The position numbers were made by a program, and so were the translations under genes. This document shows positions 1 through 8,315 of a DNA stretch of 45,106 nt, one piece after another. This DNA comes from Actinomadura sp. 6K520 (GTDB taxonomy: Bacteria > Actinomycetota > Actinomycetes > Streptosporangiales > Streptosporangiaceae): NCBI RefSeq assembly GCF_004349245.1, contig NZ_SMLC01000048.1, positions 1-45,106 of the forward strand. The letters are read 5' to 3'. Position 1 is the first letter of the stretch; each line of letters opens with the position of its first letter. Below the pieces are notes generated by a model. It worked only from the letters and a program-made list of their open reading frames with translations, was not told where the DNA came from and ran no database searches.

Positions 1-32
1 GCGGGGAAGAGGGCCGGCGGGAAGGGGGCCGC

Positions 33-629
33 GTGCCGAAGATCCAGGCGCCGACCGTGGCGGAGCACCGGGCCGCGCAGCGGGCCGCCCTGCTCGACGC
101 CGCCCGCACCCTGCTGGCCGAGGAGGCCGAGCGTGCGCCCAGCCTGGCGGAGGTCGCCCGCCGGGCCGGGCTCGCCCGCTCCAGCGTGTACGCCTACTTC
201 AAGTCCCGGGACGATCTCCTCGACGCCCTCATCGTCGACACGTTCCCGCGCTGGTCCGCCTACGTCCAGGCGCGGATGGGACGGGCCAAGAGCCCGGGTG
301 ACCGGGTGCTGGCCTACGTCTACGCCAACCTCCGCCTCGTCGCCCGCGGGGACCACGCGCTCGCCCGCGCCCTCGCCGCCTTCGGCCGCAGCGACACGCT
401 GGCCGAATCCAGCGGGCTGCTCCACCGTGAGCTCCAGGGACCGCTCCGCGTGGCGCTGACCGACCACGGTGCCTCCGACCCGGACCGGACGGCCGAACTC
501 GTCCAGTCGATCGTCTACACCCTGAGCCGCATGATCGAGGAGGGCCTGTCCGAACGCGCCGCGCGCACGCTCGCCCGGGAGCTGCTCACGCCGTACCTGC
601 GGTCCGCCCCGCCTCGGCCGGGCCGGTAG
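33..629 (+). CDS. TetR/AcrR family transcriptional regulator
   Basis: This is a 198-residue one-component DNA-binding repressor of the TetR type. Residues 12-60 form the helix-turn-helix domain; the stretch SLAEVARRAGLARSSVYAYF followed by KSRDDLLDALI is the typical recognition-helix region. The rest is the all-helical ligand and dimer domain, which varies too much to predict the inducer. The GTG start is chosen because a purine-rich GAAGGGGG stretch lies about 5 bases upstream and translation from it covers the full domain. No target operator can be assigned, since the gene lies at the window edge and its upstream neighbour is not visible. The gene after it, on the same strand, is a pseudogene 256 bp away, so the two are probably not an operon. 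The family call is sure; the target is unknown. Confidence 0.9.
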   Translation: MPKIQAPTVAEHRAAQRAALLDAARTLLAEEAERAPSLAEVARRAGLARSSVYAYFKSRDDLLDALIVDTFPRWSAYVQARMGRAKSPGDRVLAYVYANLRLVARGDHALARALAAFGRSDTLAESSGLLHRELQGPLRVALTDHGASDPDRTAELVQSIVYTLSRMIEEGLSERAARTLARELLTPYLRSAPPRPGR

Positions 630-885
630 AGCCCGCCGCGCGGTGGGCGGTCAGGCGGTGGGGCCGACCGGTTTCCAGCCCGAGCGCCACCGCCGGCCGT
701 TGCCGGCGTTGAGCGAGCTGTTGTCCGATTCCTCACCCTGATCGGCTACCTGGGGTGACATGACCCGGTCGTGGCCAACTTGGGCACGTTCGTGGTGCTG
801 CGTTGACCGCAGAGTGCATAGTGTGTTTTGTCGTAACTGTCGGCAATAGCGCCGGCCGCGGGCAGGTCCGGGGGGTGGGGGCGGG

Positions 886-1606
886 ATGACCATCCGGGTG
901 GCGACGTTCAACGTCGAGAACCTCTTCGCGCGGTTCAGATTCGGCGCCGGCGTCGATCCGAGCACGGTCAGCAAGGACGGCTGGACGGTCGAGAGGACCG
1001 CCTTCCACCCGCTGTCGCTGGCCGACAAGCAACTCACCGGCGCCGCGGTCAAGGAACTCGGCGCCGACGTGCTGTGCCTGCAGGAGGTCGAGAACCTCGA
1101 CACCCGGACCGGGACAGGTGCTGACGCTGTTCGTGCAGCACTTCAAGTCGATGATGGGCGGACGCGCGCAGACCGCGCCGCGGCGCCGCGCCCAGGCCCG
1201 CGCGGTCAAGCAGATCGTGGCGGACCGCTTCGGGCCGGCCCCGGGGGCGCACCCGTTCATCGTGTGCGGCGACCTCAACGACTTCATGCAGGCCGACGAC
1301 CAGGGCGAGCCGGCCATCGACGACCTCGTCGGGTGGGACCAGGTGGTCAACGTGGTGGACCGGCTCCCCGAGGCCGACCGGTGGACCCACTTCTTCAAGC
1401 GGCGCAAGCATTACACGCAACTGGACTACCTGCTGCTGTCACGATCCCTGGCCGCCGCCAACCCCGGCCCGCCCGAGATCATGCGCAAGGGCATGCCGCT
1501 GCGCGCCGAACGCTACCCCGGCCCGCACTTCCCCGGCGTCGGCCGCGACAACCCCAAAGCCTCCGACCACTGCCCCGTCGTCATCACCCTCACCCAGCCG
1601 GCCTGA
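886..1606 (+). pseudogene. Endonuclease/exonuclease/phosphatase family protein, internally deleted and frameshifted
   Basis: The 5' part (ATG at 886) encodes the family N-terminus MTIRVATFNVENLFARF and reaches LGADVLCLQEVENLDT, which holds the metal-binding Asn and Glu. At about 1108-1120 the reading frame changes by one and the text resumes as LTLFVQHFKSMMGG, then FIVCGDLNDFM, the Tyr-Leu-Leu-Leu-Ser region and SDHCPVVITL at the C-terminus. Intact members have some 60-80 residues between the QEVEN and HFKSMMGG motifs (the BSD/GIDV region); these are missing. The simplest reading is an internal deletion that also broke the frame. The conserved ends on both sides argue for a recent event, or for an assembly collapse. 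A TTGACC at 803-808 is a possible -35 box. The product would be non-functional unless frameshifting occurs. Confidence 0.8.
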
Positions 1607-1814
1607 CCCGTCCGTGGCGATCCGCCCGGACGGCCGGGACGAACCCGCCAGGGCCCCGACTACAGATGGTGATCACCCGTCGTAGCCGTCCGGCGGGGCC
1701 GTCCCGTGCGGGGAGCGAGCACGACACGTGGACTACCTGGAATTTCGTTCGAACCCATCCGGCATATCGGCCATCTCACTCTTCGACTGACAAAGATTCG
1801 AGGAGGTCCCCACC

Positions 1815-2468
1815 ATGACGCAGAGTGCCGACCGTCGTTCCTTCGTGGCGCTTGCCGGGGCCGGGCTGGTGCTCGCACTCTCCGTCACCGGATGCAGCTT
1901 CGACTTCAGCGTGGGCGACCCCGAGCCGACCGCCGCGGAGCCCGGGACCGGCGTGGAGCCCGAGGAGGCGGGGCCCCTGGCGGGTTCCTCCCCCGGCGGT
2001 GACGAGCCGCCCCCGTCCCCGCGGGCGGGCGGCCATGAGACGCCCGTCTGCTCCGCGGCGCAGCTGATAGCCGAGCTGCACGAGCAGCCGTCCGACTCTG
2101 AGGAGAAGGTGCTGGCGGTCCTGACGCTGTCGAACAGGTCGACGGCGGACTGCGTCCTGCCCAGGGGCTGGGCGCCGCTCGGGCAGGGCGGCGGGGGCGG
2201 CCCGTACTACGCGGCCGTGGAAGGCGCACGCGACCCTCACCCGAACCCCGGCATGAGGATCACCCTGCGCCCGGGAGCGACGGCCTACGCGGGGCTGAAG
2301 TGGGCCACGAGCCCGGAGTGCCCGTCCGCCGGCGGCTGGGCGGTGTCGTGGCAGGGCTCCTGGCTCCCCGCCGAGGTGTCCTGGCAGGACGGTCAGCGCG
2401 ACATCTGCCCTGGCGGCTTCACCCAGGGCACCCTCCAGCCCACCCCGAACACCGTCAACTACAGCTGA
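1815..2468 (+). CDS. DUF4232-type secreted lipoprotein
   Basis: The 217-residue protein has an N-terminal export signal (RRSF followed by a hydrophobic run) ending in a lipobox, SVTGC, with Cys27 as the probable lipidated residue. The arginine pair is compatible with Tat export but does not prove it. Residues 30-75 are a low-complexity Pro/Gly/Glu linker. From about residue 77 the pattern CSAAQL...NRSTADCVL...LRPGATAYAGLKW...CP matches DUF4232, an actinobacterial extracytoplasmic domain with paired cysteines and no known function. A perfect AGGAGG at 1801-1806 sets the ATG start. It is probably monocistronic: the neighbour downstream is convergent. A 15-bp tandem repeat begins 22 bp after the stop. 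The family is fairly sure; the role at the cell surface is unknown. Confidence 0.85.
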   Translation: MTQSADRRSFVALAGAGLVLALSVTGCSFDFSVGDPEPTAAEPGTGVEPEEAGPLAGSSPGGDEPPPSPRAGGHETPVCSAAQLIAELHEQPSDSEEKVLAVLTLSNRSTADCVLPRGWAPLGQGGGGGPYYAAVEGARDPHPNPGMRITLRPGATAYAGLKWATSPECPSAGGWAVSWQGSWLPAEVSWQDGQRDICPGGFTQGTLQPTPNTVNYS

Positions 2469-2490
2469 TCCCTCAGTCGCGCGGGCCTCG

Positions 2491-2550
2491 GTCGAGCACG
2501 GCCGGGTCGAGCACGGCCGGGTCGAGCACGGCAGAGTCGATCACGGCAGA
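2491..2550. repeat. 15-bp tandem repeat, four units
   Basis: Four adjacent 15-bp units read GTCGAGCACGGCCGG, the same again, GTCGAGCACGGCAGA and GTCGATCACGGCAGA. They lie in the 125-bp gap between the convergent lipoprotein and P450 genes, directly after the lipoprotein stop. No coding role is seen. See the finding on post-stop repeats. Confidence 0.9.
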
Positions 2551-2593
2551 GTCGCGGTGAGCGCCGGTCACGGCTCACGGGCTTCGCCTTCCG

Positions 2594-3931
2594 TCACGGC
2601 GCGGGGGCCGCGGACGGAGTGGCCGGAGGAGTGAAGGTGCAGGGCAGCCGCTTGTATCCGTTGATGAAACCGGACAGCAGCCGGTCGGGCTCCTCCGCGG
2701 TGATGTCGGGCAGGCGGGTGAAGAGCTCGCGGAGCATCACGGTGACCTCTCGCCTCGCCAGGTTGGCGCCCAGGCAGAAGTGCGGGCCGGGACCACCGAA
2801 CCCGACGTGCGGATTCGCCGAACGCGTGATGTCGAAGCGATCGGGGTCGGTGAAGACCGACTCGTCGCGGTTGGCGGACCAGTAGAACAGCGTCACCCGG
2901 TCGCCCTTGCGGTAGGTATGGCCGTTCATCTCGTAGTCACGGGTGAGATTGCGGCGCATGAAGATGACCGGGCTGCTGTAGCGCACGATCTCCTCGACGG
3001 CCCCCGCGATGCGGCCGTCGAAGTCGGCCAGCAGCAGTTCGCGCTGCTCCGGGTGGTCGGTGAACAGCTTCAGGCCGTGCGCGATCGCGTTACGGGTCGT
3101 CTCGTTGCCGGCCACCACCAGCAGCAGGAAGAACGTGGCGAACTCGCGCGGGCTCAGCCGTTCACCGTCGACGTTGGCGTTCACCAGCGCCGAGGTCAGG
3201 TCGTCGGTGGGCGTGGCCCTGCGCTCCCGGCCGAGCTGGGCCGCCAGGCGGTGCAGCCGCCATCCCGCCGACGCCACCGTGCCCAGCATGCGAACCGTGG
3301 CGAGCCGGCCCAGCCTCGGTGTACCGCCGCTGTACTCCAGGGTGGCGCCCACGTACTCGGGGTCGCTGTAACCGACGATGATGTTGGTCAGGTCCACCAC
3401 CCGCCGGTGATGCCGGGCGGGGATGCCCAGCATGTCGCAGATGACCTCGACCGGCAGCCGCGCCGCGGCCCGGGAGACGAAATCGCCGTCGCCGGTCTGG
3501 ATCAGCTCGTCCACGATCCGGGCGGCCCGCCGCGCGATGTCGTCCTCGGCCTTGGCGAGCATCCTGGGGCTGAACGCCCGCGACACGATCCGGCGGATCT
3601 TCGCGTGCCGGGGATCGTCCATGTCGATCATCGAGTTGAAGTACTTGTCCATCCAGCGCGGCATGTCGGCCGGGCTGGTGGCGCTGGGCTCGCTGCTGAA
3701 GACCTCGGGGTTGCGGCTGGCCTCCGTCACGTCCGCATGCCGGACCAGCGCCCAGGAACCCGGGCTCTGCGGCAGGAAGGGCAGCTTGGGGAGGGTGAAG
3801 AACACCGGTGCCTGCTGAGCGCGCAGCACCGCGAACGCACGCGCCCGCTCCTCCAGGGGCCGGGCCCAGAACCGCAGATCACTCAGGTCGATGTCCGCCG
3901 GCGTCAGCTGCGGGGGGTTCTCCGTGGCCAC
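2594..3931 (-). CDS. Cytochrome P450
   Basis: This is a full-length 445-residue bacterial class I P450, a haem monooxygenase needing ferredoxin and ferredoxin reductase, neither of which is encoded nearby. Visible landmarks are the I-helix oxygen-binding AGNETTR, the K-helix ExxR in EEIVRYS, the PDRF meander region and the haem loop FGGPGPHFCLG with Cys386 as the thiolate ligand. The MDDPRHAKIRRIVSRAFSPRML stretch and AGNETTRNAI resemble the CYP124/CYP125/CYP142 group that hydroxylates sterols and branched lipids, but substrate cannot be read from sequence. It is transcribed divergently from the TetR gene at 4051, and the paired palindromes at 3963-4012 lie between the two starts. Repression of both genes by that TetR is a reasonable inference. 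Confidence 0.95.
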   Translation of the reverse strand: MATENPPQLTPADIDLSDLRFWARPLEERARAFAVLRAQQAPVFFTLPKLPFLPQSPGSWALVRHADVTEASRNPEVFSSEPSATSPADMPRWMDKYFNSMIDMDDPRHAKIRRIVSRAFSPRMLAKAEDDIARRAARIVDELIQTGDGDFVSRAAARLPVEVICDMLGIPARHHRRVVDLTNIIVGYSDPEYVGATLEYSGGTPRLGRLATVRMLGTVASAGWRLHRLAAQLGRERRATPTDDLTSALVNANVDGERLSPREFATFFLLLVVAGNETTRNAIAHGLKLFTDHPEQRELLLADFDGRIAGAVEEIVRYSSPVIFMRRNLTRDYEMNGHTYRKGDRVTLFYWSANRDESVFTDPDRFDITRSANPHVGFGGPGPHFCLGANLARREVTVMLRELFTRLPDITAEEPDRLLSGFINGYKRLPCTFTPPATPSAAPAP

Positions 3932-3962
3932 GTGACCTCACGCTCCCGTCTCACCTCGTGCA

Positions 3963-4012
3963 TTCTGGTGAAGCGATGCACCAGAAGTATCTGGTGAGTA
4001 CCGTCTCCAGAT
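3963..4012. promoter_or_regulatory. Probable TetR operator: two adjacent inverted repeats between the P450 and tetR
   Basis: TTCTGGTG (3963-3970) and CACCAGAA (3979-3986) form a perfect 8+8 bp palindrome with an 8-bp spacer. A second arm pair, ATCTGG (3989-3994) and CCAGAT (4007-4012), follows at once. The four half sites share the core TCTGG/CCAGA. The array lies 32-81 bp upstream of the P450 start and 39-88 bp upstream of the GTG at 4051, the usual place for a divergent repressor site. Confidence 0.7.
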
Positions 4013-4050
4013 TTGCGGACGAAGTCAAGAGATGCGGCACAATCGGGGCT

Positions 4051-4704
4051 GTGCCGCAGCAGCCTTCTCGCACCCGCCCCTACGGCGGCGTCCCCGCCGA
4101 TCAGCGGCGGGCCCGCCGCCGCGCCGCGCTGCTGGCGGCCGGGCTGGAGCTGCTGGGCACCCAGGGCTGGGCGGCCACGACCGTGCGGAAGGTGTGCGCC
4201 GAGGCCGGGCTCAACGACCGCTACTTCTACGAGAACTTCGCGGACCGGGACGCCCTGCTCCTGGCGATCATCGATGACCAGGTCGCCCAGGGCACCGCCG
4301 TGATCCTGTCCGCCGCCCGCGGGGCCCCCCGGGACCCGCAGGCCCGCACCCGCGCCGTGGTCGAAGCCGTGTTCGACTTCCTGACCACGGACCCGCGCCG
4401 CGCGCACATCCTCACCCACGCGTTCCCCTCGTCCCCCCTGCTCCAGCAGCGGCGGATCGAGATCATCCGGACCCTGGCCGGCATCTTCACCGCGCAGGCC
4501 CACCAGACCCTTGACCACGTTCCGCTCCCCGACACCGACCTGCAACTGACGGGGCTGACCCTCACGGCCGGGCTCTGGGAGCTGTTCACCAACTGGTTCC
4601 GCGGCGACCTCGACATCGACCGCGACCACCTCGTCGACTACACCGTCGCCCTGACCCTGACCACCACCGAGCTGGCCGCGCCCCTCCACCACCGGCTCCA
4701 ATGA
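4051..4704 (+). CDS. TetR family regulator divergent from the P450
   Basis: From GTG 4051 the protein has 217 residues. The HTH lies near residues 15-62 (RRAALLAAGLELLG...TTVRKVCAEAGLNDRYFYENF), followed by a helical ligand domain. An in-frame ATG at 3976 would give 242 residues. I prefer 4051 because 3976 falls inside the first operator palindrome and the residues it would add (HQKYLVSTVSRF...) do not look like a TetR N-terminus. The divergent layout with the P450 and the two palindromes between them suggest autoregulation and control of the P450, with the P450 substrate or product as a possible inducer. It converges on the molybdoenzyme genes that end at 4730, 25 bp away. The family is sure; the regulon is inferred. 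Confidence 0.9.
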   Translation: MPQQPSRTRPYGGVPADQRRARRRAALLAAGLELLGTQGWAATTVRKVCAEAGLNDRYFYENFADRDALLLAIIDDQVAQGTAVILSAARGAPRDPQARTRAVVEAVFDFLTTDPRRAHILTHAFPSSPLLQQRRIEIIRTLAGIFTAQAHQTLDHVPLPDTDLQLTGLTLTAGLWELFTNWFRGDLDIDRDHLVDYTVALTLTTTELAAPLHHRLQ

Positions 4705-4729
4705 CGAGCCGTCGCGCGGGTGCCGGCGG

Positions 4730-5662
4730 TCAGGGCGAAGGCGGGGACAGGCAGGCGGTGAGGGTGTCGATCAGGGTGGCGCGGAGGAGGGCCACCTTGT
4801 AGGCGTTGCGCGGCAGCGGGCTGCAGCGGGCGGTCGCCAGGTCGGCCGCGGCGGCCAGGTTCTCCGCCGTGGCGGGCCTGCCGAGCAGGGCGTCGGCCAC
4901 CTCGGGAAGGAGGAGGGGTGTGCGGGCCACCCCGCCGACGGCCACGGCGGCGGACGTGACGCCACCGCCGTCGAGGGTCATCCGGGCGACGGCTTCGACC
5001 AGCGGCCATTCCGCCATCTCGCGGGCCGTGGCGCGGCGGTACGCGGCCCGTTCGGCCGGTGCGGGCGCGGGCATGAGGACGGCCTGGAGGATCTCGCCGG
5101 ACTCCAGGAGATGGTCGCGTGTCGGGTCGCCGCCGTCCCCGTACAGCTCGGCGATCCTCAGCGGGGAGCGGCCGTGGACGTCGGCGGTCGCGGCATAGGT
5201 GAGCAGGGCGACCGCCAGCGAGGAGGGGTGGGGGGCGATGCAGGGGCCCTGGTCGACGACGGCCGAGTACAGGTGGGCGCCGTCGCGGGCGGGGCAGGTG
5301 TCGCCTCCCGTCTGGTGGCACGTGAAGGCCGGATTGCGCAGGTACCAGCACCGGTTGCGCTGGAGGAGGTTGCCGCCGACGGTGGCGACGTTGCGGATCT
5401 GCGGGGTGGCGATGGCGGCGGCCGTCGCGGCGAGCGCGGGATAGGCCGCGGCCAGGCGCTCGTCGGCGAGCACGTCGGCGATGGGGGTGAGGGCGCCGAT
5501 GCGGGCGGAGCCGTCCGGCCGCCAGTCGGTGCCGCGCAGGCCGGGGATGCCGAGCAGGTCGACCGGGGTGCCCGGCGCCCGGGTCATGACGTCGGTGCCG
5601 CCGGCGCGCACCTCGCCGCCGGTGTCGCGGACGGCCTGGGCGGCGGCCTCGATGGTGGTCAC
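4730..5662 (-). CDS. FAD-binding subunit of a xanthine-dehydrogenase-type molybdoenzyme
   Basis: The 310-residue protein matches the CoxM/FAD_binding_5 family. Residues 18-26 (EVRAGGTDVM) are the first flavin loop and IATPQIRNVATVGGNLLQRNRCWY the second. Between them and the domain end it has an extra cysteine loop: RCWYLRNPAFTC, then GDTC, then QGPCIAPHPSS. Four cysteines in this place occur in subunits that carry an additional [4Fe-4S] cluster (the 4-hydroxybenzoyl-CoA reductase beta and PaoB type). That assignment is inferred from spacing only. The start overlaps the stop of the upstream Mo/Fe-S gene by ATGA, so the two are translationally coupled and should form one enzyme. Substrate is unknown. 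Confidence 0.9.
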   Translation of the reverse strand: MTTIEAAAQAVRDTGGEVRAGGTDVMTRAPGTPVDLLGIPGLRGTDWRPDGSARIGALTPIADVLADERLAAAYPALAATAAAIATPQIRNVATVGGNLLQRNRCWYLRNPAFTCHQTGGDTCPARDGAHLYSAVVDQGPCIAPHPSSLAVALLTYAATADVHGRSPLRIAELYGDGGDPTRDHLLESGEILQAVLMPAPAPAERAAYRRATAREMAEWPLVEAVARMTLDGGGVTSAAVAVGGVARTPLLLPEVADALLGRPATAENLAAAADLATARCSPLPRNAYKVALLRATLIDTLTACLSPPSP

Positions 5663-8181
5663 GCGCCGATCCCCTCCAGCAGCAGGTCAGGCCGGATGGG
5701 CAGGTCGTGCGGGCGCCAGCCGGTGGCGTGCCGGACGGCGTTGCCGATCGAGGCGGCGACCGCCATGGTGCAGACCTCGCCGAGGCCGATGCCGCGGCCG
5801 GGCACGTGGTCCCAGCCCTCGGTGTGGAAGTACACGTCGATCTCCGGGGTGTCGGCGATGCCGGGGATGCGGTAGTCCTCCAGGTTCGCGGTGAGCACGG
5901 TGCCGGTGGCCGGGTCGTCGTGCCGCTGCTCGAACAGGGCGTAGCCGATGCCCTGGACGACCCCGCCCTCGCACTGGTTGCGGGCCAGCCGGGGGGCGAA
6001 GACGTGTCCGGCCGCCACCCCGCTCCAGACGCGGGTCGGCCGGACGCGGCCGAGCAGGGTGTCCACCTCGACCTCGGTGACGACGACCGCTCCCGAGAAG
6101 CCCCGGCCGATGGCGAAGTGGTCCAGCGGGAAGGGCGTGACGTATCCGCGGCGGTCCCGGGGCCGCCTGCCGACGACGTGGAGCCCCTCGGCCTCTTCGA
6201 GGGAGCGGGCGCCGAGGGCCTTGCGGAGCCGGTCCGCCGCGTCCTGCGCCGCCGGCGCTATGGACGGGGTCGAGCAGCTGCTGGCGGAGGTCGGCCCGTA
6301 GGCGTGGTCGCTGTGGCCGAGTTCGACGCGCACCTGGCCGGGCCGCAGGCCGAGCGCGGACCGCACGACTTCGGCGATCACCGAGCGGCTGCCGGTCCCG
6401 ATGTCCTGGGTGGCGATGCGGGCGACGACGGCGCCCTGCTCGACGGTCAGCGAGACCTTCGTTCCCGGGTCGAGGAAGTACATGTAGTTGGCGGCCGCGA
6501 CGCCCACGCCGCGGCGGAGCCGGCCGTCGCCGGGATCGGTGCGGTCGCGCCACATGGGCAGGGCCGAGGCCCGGTCGTAGAGCGCGTGCCGCTTGGCGTT
6601 GCCGTCCCACCGGCGGCGCAGCGCGATGGGGTCCTCGCCGCGGCGCAGCGCGATCTCGTCCACGCCCTGTTCCAGCGCCCACAGCATCGGCGGCAGGCCG
6701 GGGCCGCGGAAGGGGATGCCAGGGGCCCGGTTCGTGACGTGGTCGTAGTCCCGGATCCGGCGGGGCGCGTTGCCGTAGAAGAACCGCGAGTGCCAGGCCG
6801 CGTTGGACCCGATGGAGACACCGGAGTCGCCGTGCGCGTCCATCGTGAAGGCCGACAGCCTCCCGTCGGCGTCGGCGAGGAGGGCCAGGTCGATGCGCAC
6901 CCCGGGGCGGGTGCCGCCGTCGACGAGTTCCTCCGGCCTGCCGAGGACGACCCGGACCGGCGCGCCGTGCAGGCGGGACAGCTCCACGGCGGCGACCACG
7001 TCGGACGTGACGTTGACCTTGGAGCCGAAGCCGCCGCCCACATGCTCGGCCACGATGTGCACCTGCTCCGGACGGAGCTTCCAGCGCTTGGCCGCCTGCT
7101 CGGCGACGCGCGTCACGGCCTGGGTGGACAGGTGGAGATGCAGCTCGTCCCCTTCCCAGCGGGCCACGCAGCCGTGCGGCTCCATGCACGTGTGGGCCTG
7201 GACGCCGGTGGTGTAGGTGGCCTCCACCAGGGTCTGGCCGTCGTCCTTCCGGGCTTTCTCGATGCGCTTCCCGGCCGTGCGGCCGCGCCAGCTCATGCCG
7301 GCGGGCCCGCGTACGTTCCCGTTCCACTTCGCGGAGGCGAGCGGGCCCTCGTTGGCGCGCGGTGCCCACGCGCGGGACTCCTTGGTCGGGTAGACGACGG
7401 TCTCGTCGTCCGGCGCCAGCACGGCGGGCAGCACCGTGTACTCCACCTCGACCCGCGCCGCGGCCGCGAGCGCCTCGGCCCTGGTGGGCGCGGCGACCGC
7501 GGCCACCGGCTGGCCCACGTACCGGACGACGCGGTCCGGCGGCAGCATCTCGGCCAGCGGGCCGTCGTGCCGGATCCCGCCCACCTGCGCGTGCGGGTGC
7601 GGCGACCGTACGATCACGCCTTCGAGCTGCCCCGCAAGGACGATGTCCGCCGTGTACTTCGCCGCGCCCGTGATCTTGCTGAGGGCCTCCACGCGCGGCG
7701 GCGCCACCGTGCCCTCGTCGTGCTCGCCCGCGCACGCCGCCGCGACCGCCGCGTAGATGCCGGCGTACGCCCCGCAGCGGCACAGGTGGCCCGCCAGGGC
7801 CTCGGCGATCTGCTCGCGGGACGGCTCGGCCGTGCCGTGCTCGGCCCGCCAGCGGTCCATGAACGCGGCCGCCTCCACCACGAAGCCCGGCGTGCAGTAG
7901 CCGCACTGCAGCGCGTCGTGCTCGGCGAAGGCCCGCTGCACCGGATGGTCGCCGCCGAGCCCCTCGACGGTCGTGATCTCGCGGCCCGCCGCCGCGCCGG
8001 CGGGCAGCAGGCAGCTCGCCGCGGTGCGCCCGTCCACCAGCACCGTGCAGGTACCGCACACGCCCGTCCCGCAGGCGACCTTGGTCCCCGTCAGCCCCGC
8101 CCGGTCCCGCAGCACCTCCGCCACGGTCTCCGCGGGCTCGACACCGACGTCCACGAGTTTGCCGTTGAGGCCGAATTCCAT
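5659..8181 (-). CDS. Fused [2Fe-2S] and molybdopterin subunit of a xanthine-dehydrogenase-family oxidoreductase
   Basis: The 840-residue protein joins two parts usually encoded separately. Residues 1-155 are the double [2Fe-2S] domain: plant-type CGTGVCGTC with its distal partner CLL, then the helical domain with CGYCTPG and CRCG. The rest is the molybdopterin-cytosine-dinucleotide domain, with GGGFGSKV, FRGPG and a C-terminal GIGLGEV that places the catalytic base at Glu802. The start MEFGLNGK at 8181 is chosen because an open frame further upstream adds only unconserved residues and runs up to the divergent gene. With the FAD subunit the enzyme would hydroxylate an aldehyde or N-heterocycle. 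No MoCo maturation or sulfuration gene (CoxD/XdhC type) lies beside it. The class is firm; the substrate is not. Confidence 0.93.
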   Translation of the reverse strand: MEFGLNGKLVDVGVEPAETVAEVLRDRAGLTGTKVACGTGVCGTCTVLVDGRTAASCLLPAGAAAGREITTVEGLGGDHPVQRAFAEHDALQCGYCTPGFVVEAAAFMDRWRAEHGTAEPSREQIAEALAGHLCRCGAYAGIYAAVAAACAGEHDEGTVAPPRVEALSKITGAAKYTADIVLAGQLEGVIVRSPHPHAQVGGIRHDGPLAEMLPPDRVVRYVGQPVAAVAAPTRAEALAAAARVEVEYTVLPAVLAPDDETVVYPTKESRAWAPRANEGPLASAKWNGNVRGPAGMSWRGRTAGKRIEKARKDDGQTLVEATYTTGVQAHTCMEPHGCVARWEGDELHLHLSTQAVTRVAEQAAKRWKLRPEQVHIVAEHVGGGFGSKVNVTSDVVAAVELSRLHGAPVRVVLGRPEELVDGGTRPGVRIDLALLADADGRLSAFTMDAHGDSGVSIGSNAAWHSRFFYGNAPRRIRDYDHVTNRAPGIPFRGPGLPPMLWALEQGVDEIALRRGEDPIALRRRWDGNAKRHALYDRASALPMWRDRTDPGDGRLRRGVGVAAANYMYFLDPGTKVSLTVEQGAVVARIATQDIGTGSRSVIAEVVRSALGLRPGQVRVELGHSDHAYGPTSASSCSTPSIAPAAQDAADRLRKALGARSLEEAEGLHVVGRRPRDRRGYVTPFPLDHFAIGRGFSGAVVVTEVEVDTLLGRVRPTRVWSGVAAGHVFAPRLARNQCEGGVVQGIGYALFEQRHDDPATGTVLTANLEDYRIPGIADTPEIDVYFHTEGWDHVPGRGIGLGEVCTMAVAASIGNAVRHATGWRPHDLPIRPDLLLEGIGA

Positions 8182-8315
8182 GCACGCTCCCCGCGCCGGG
8201 CAGTGATCAGGCGTCATCGTGGCACAGCGAGCAGGGTAAATCATCACTTTTGCACGTTCTCCGGGGCTAAGATCATTCCCGACGCTCCAACGCCCACGGC
8301 AGACGGGAACCACCG

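Noticed and set aside
630..885. Possible coding remnant in the gap after the first TetR gene
   Set aside because: Short antisense frames end in a run that looks vaguely protein-like, but I recognise no family and stops interrupt it. It is left as intergenic, with a possible -35 box at 803-808.
3976..4050. Longer start for the TetR gene at ATG 3976
   Set aside because: It would put the coding start within the operator palindrome and add residues that do not fit the family.
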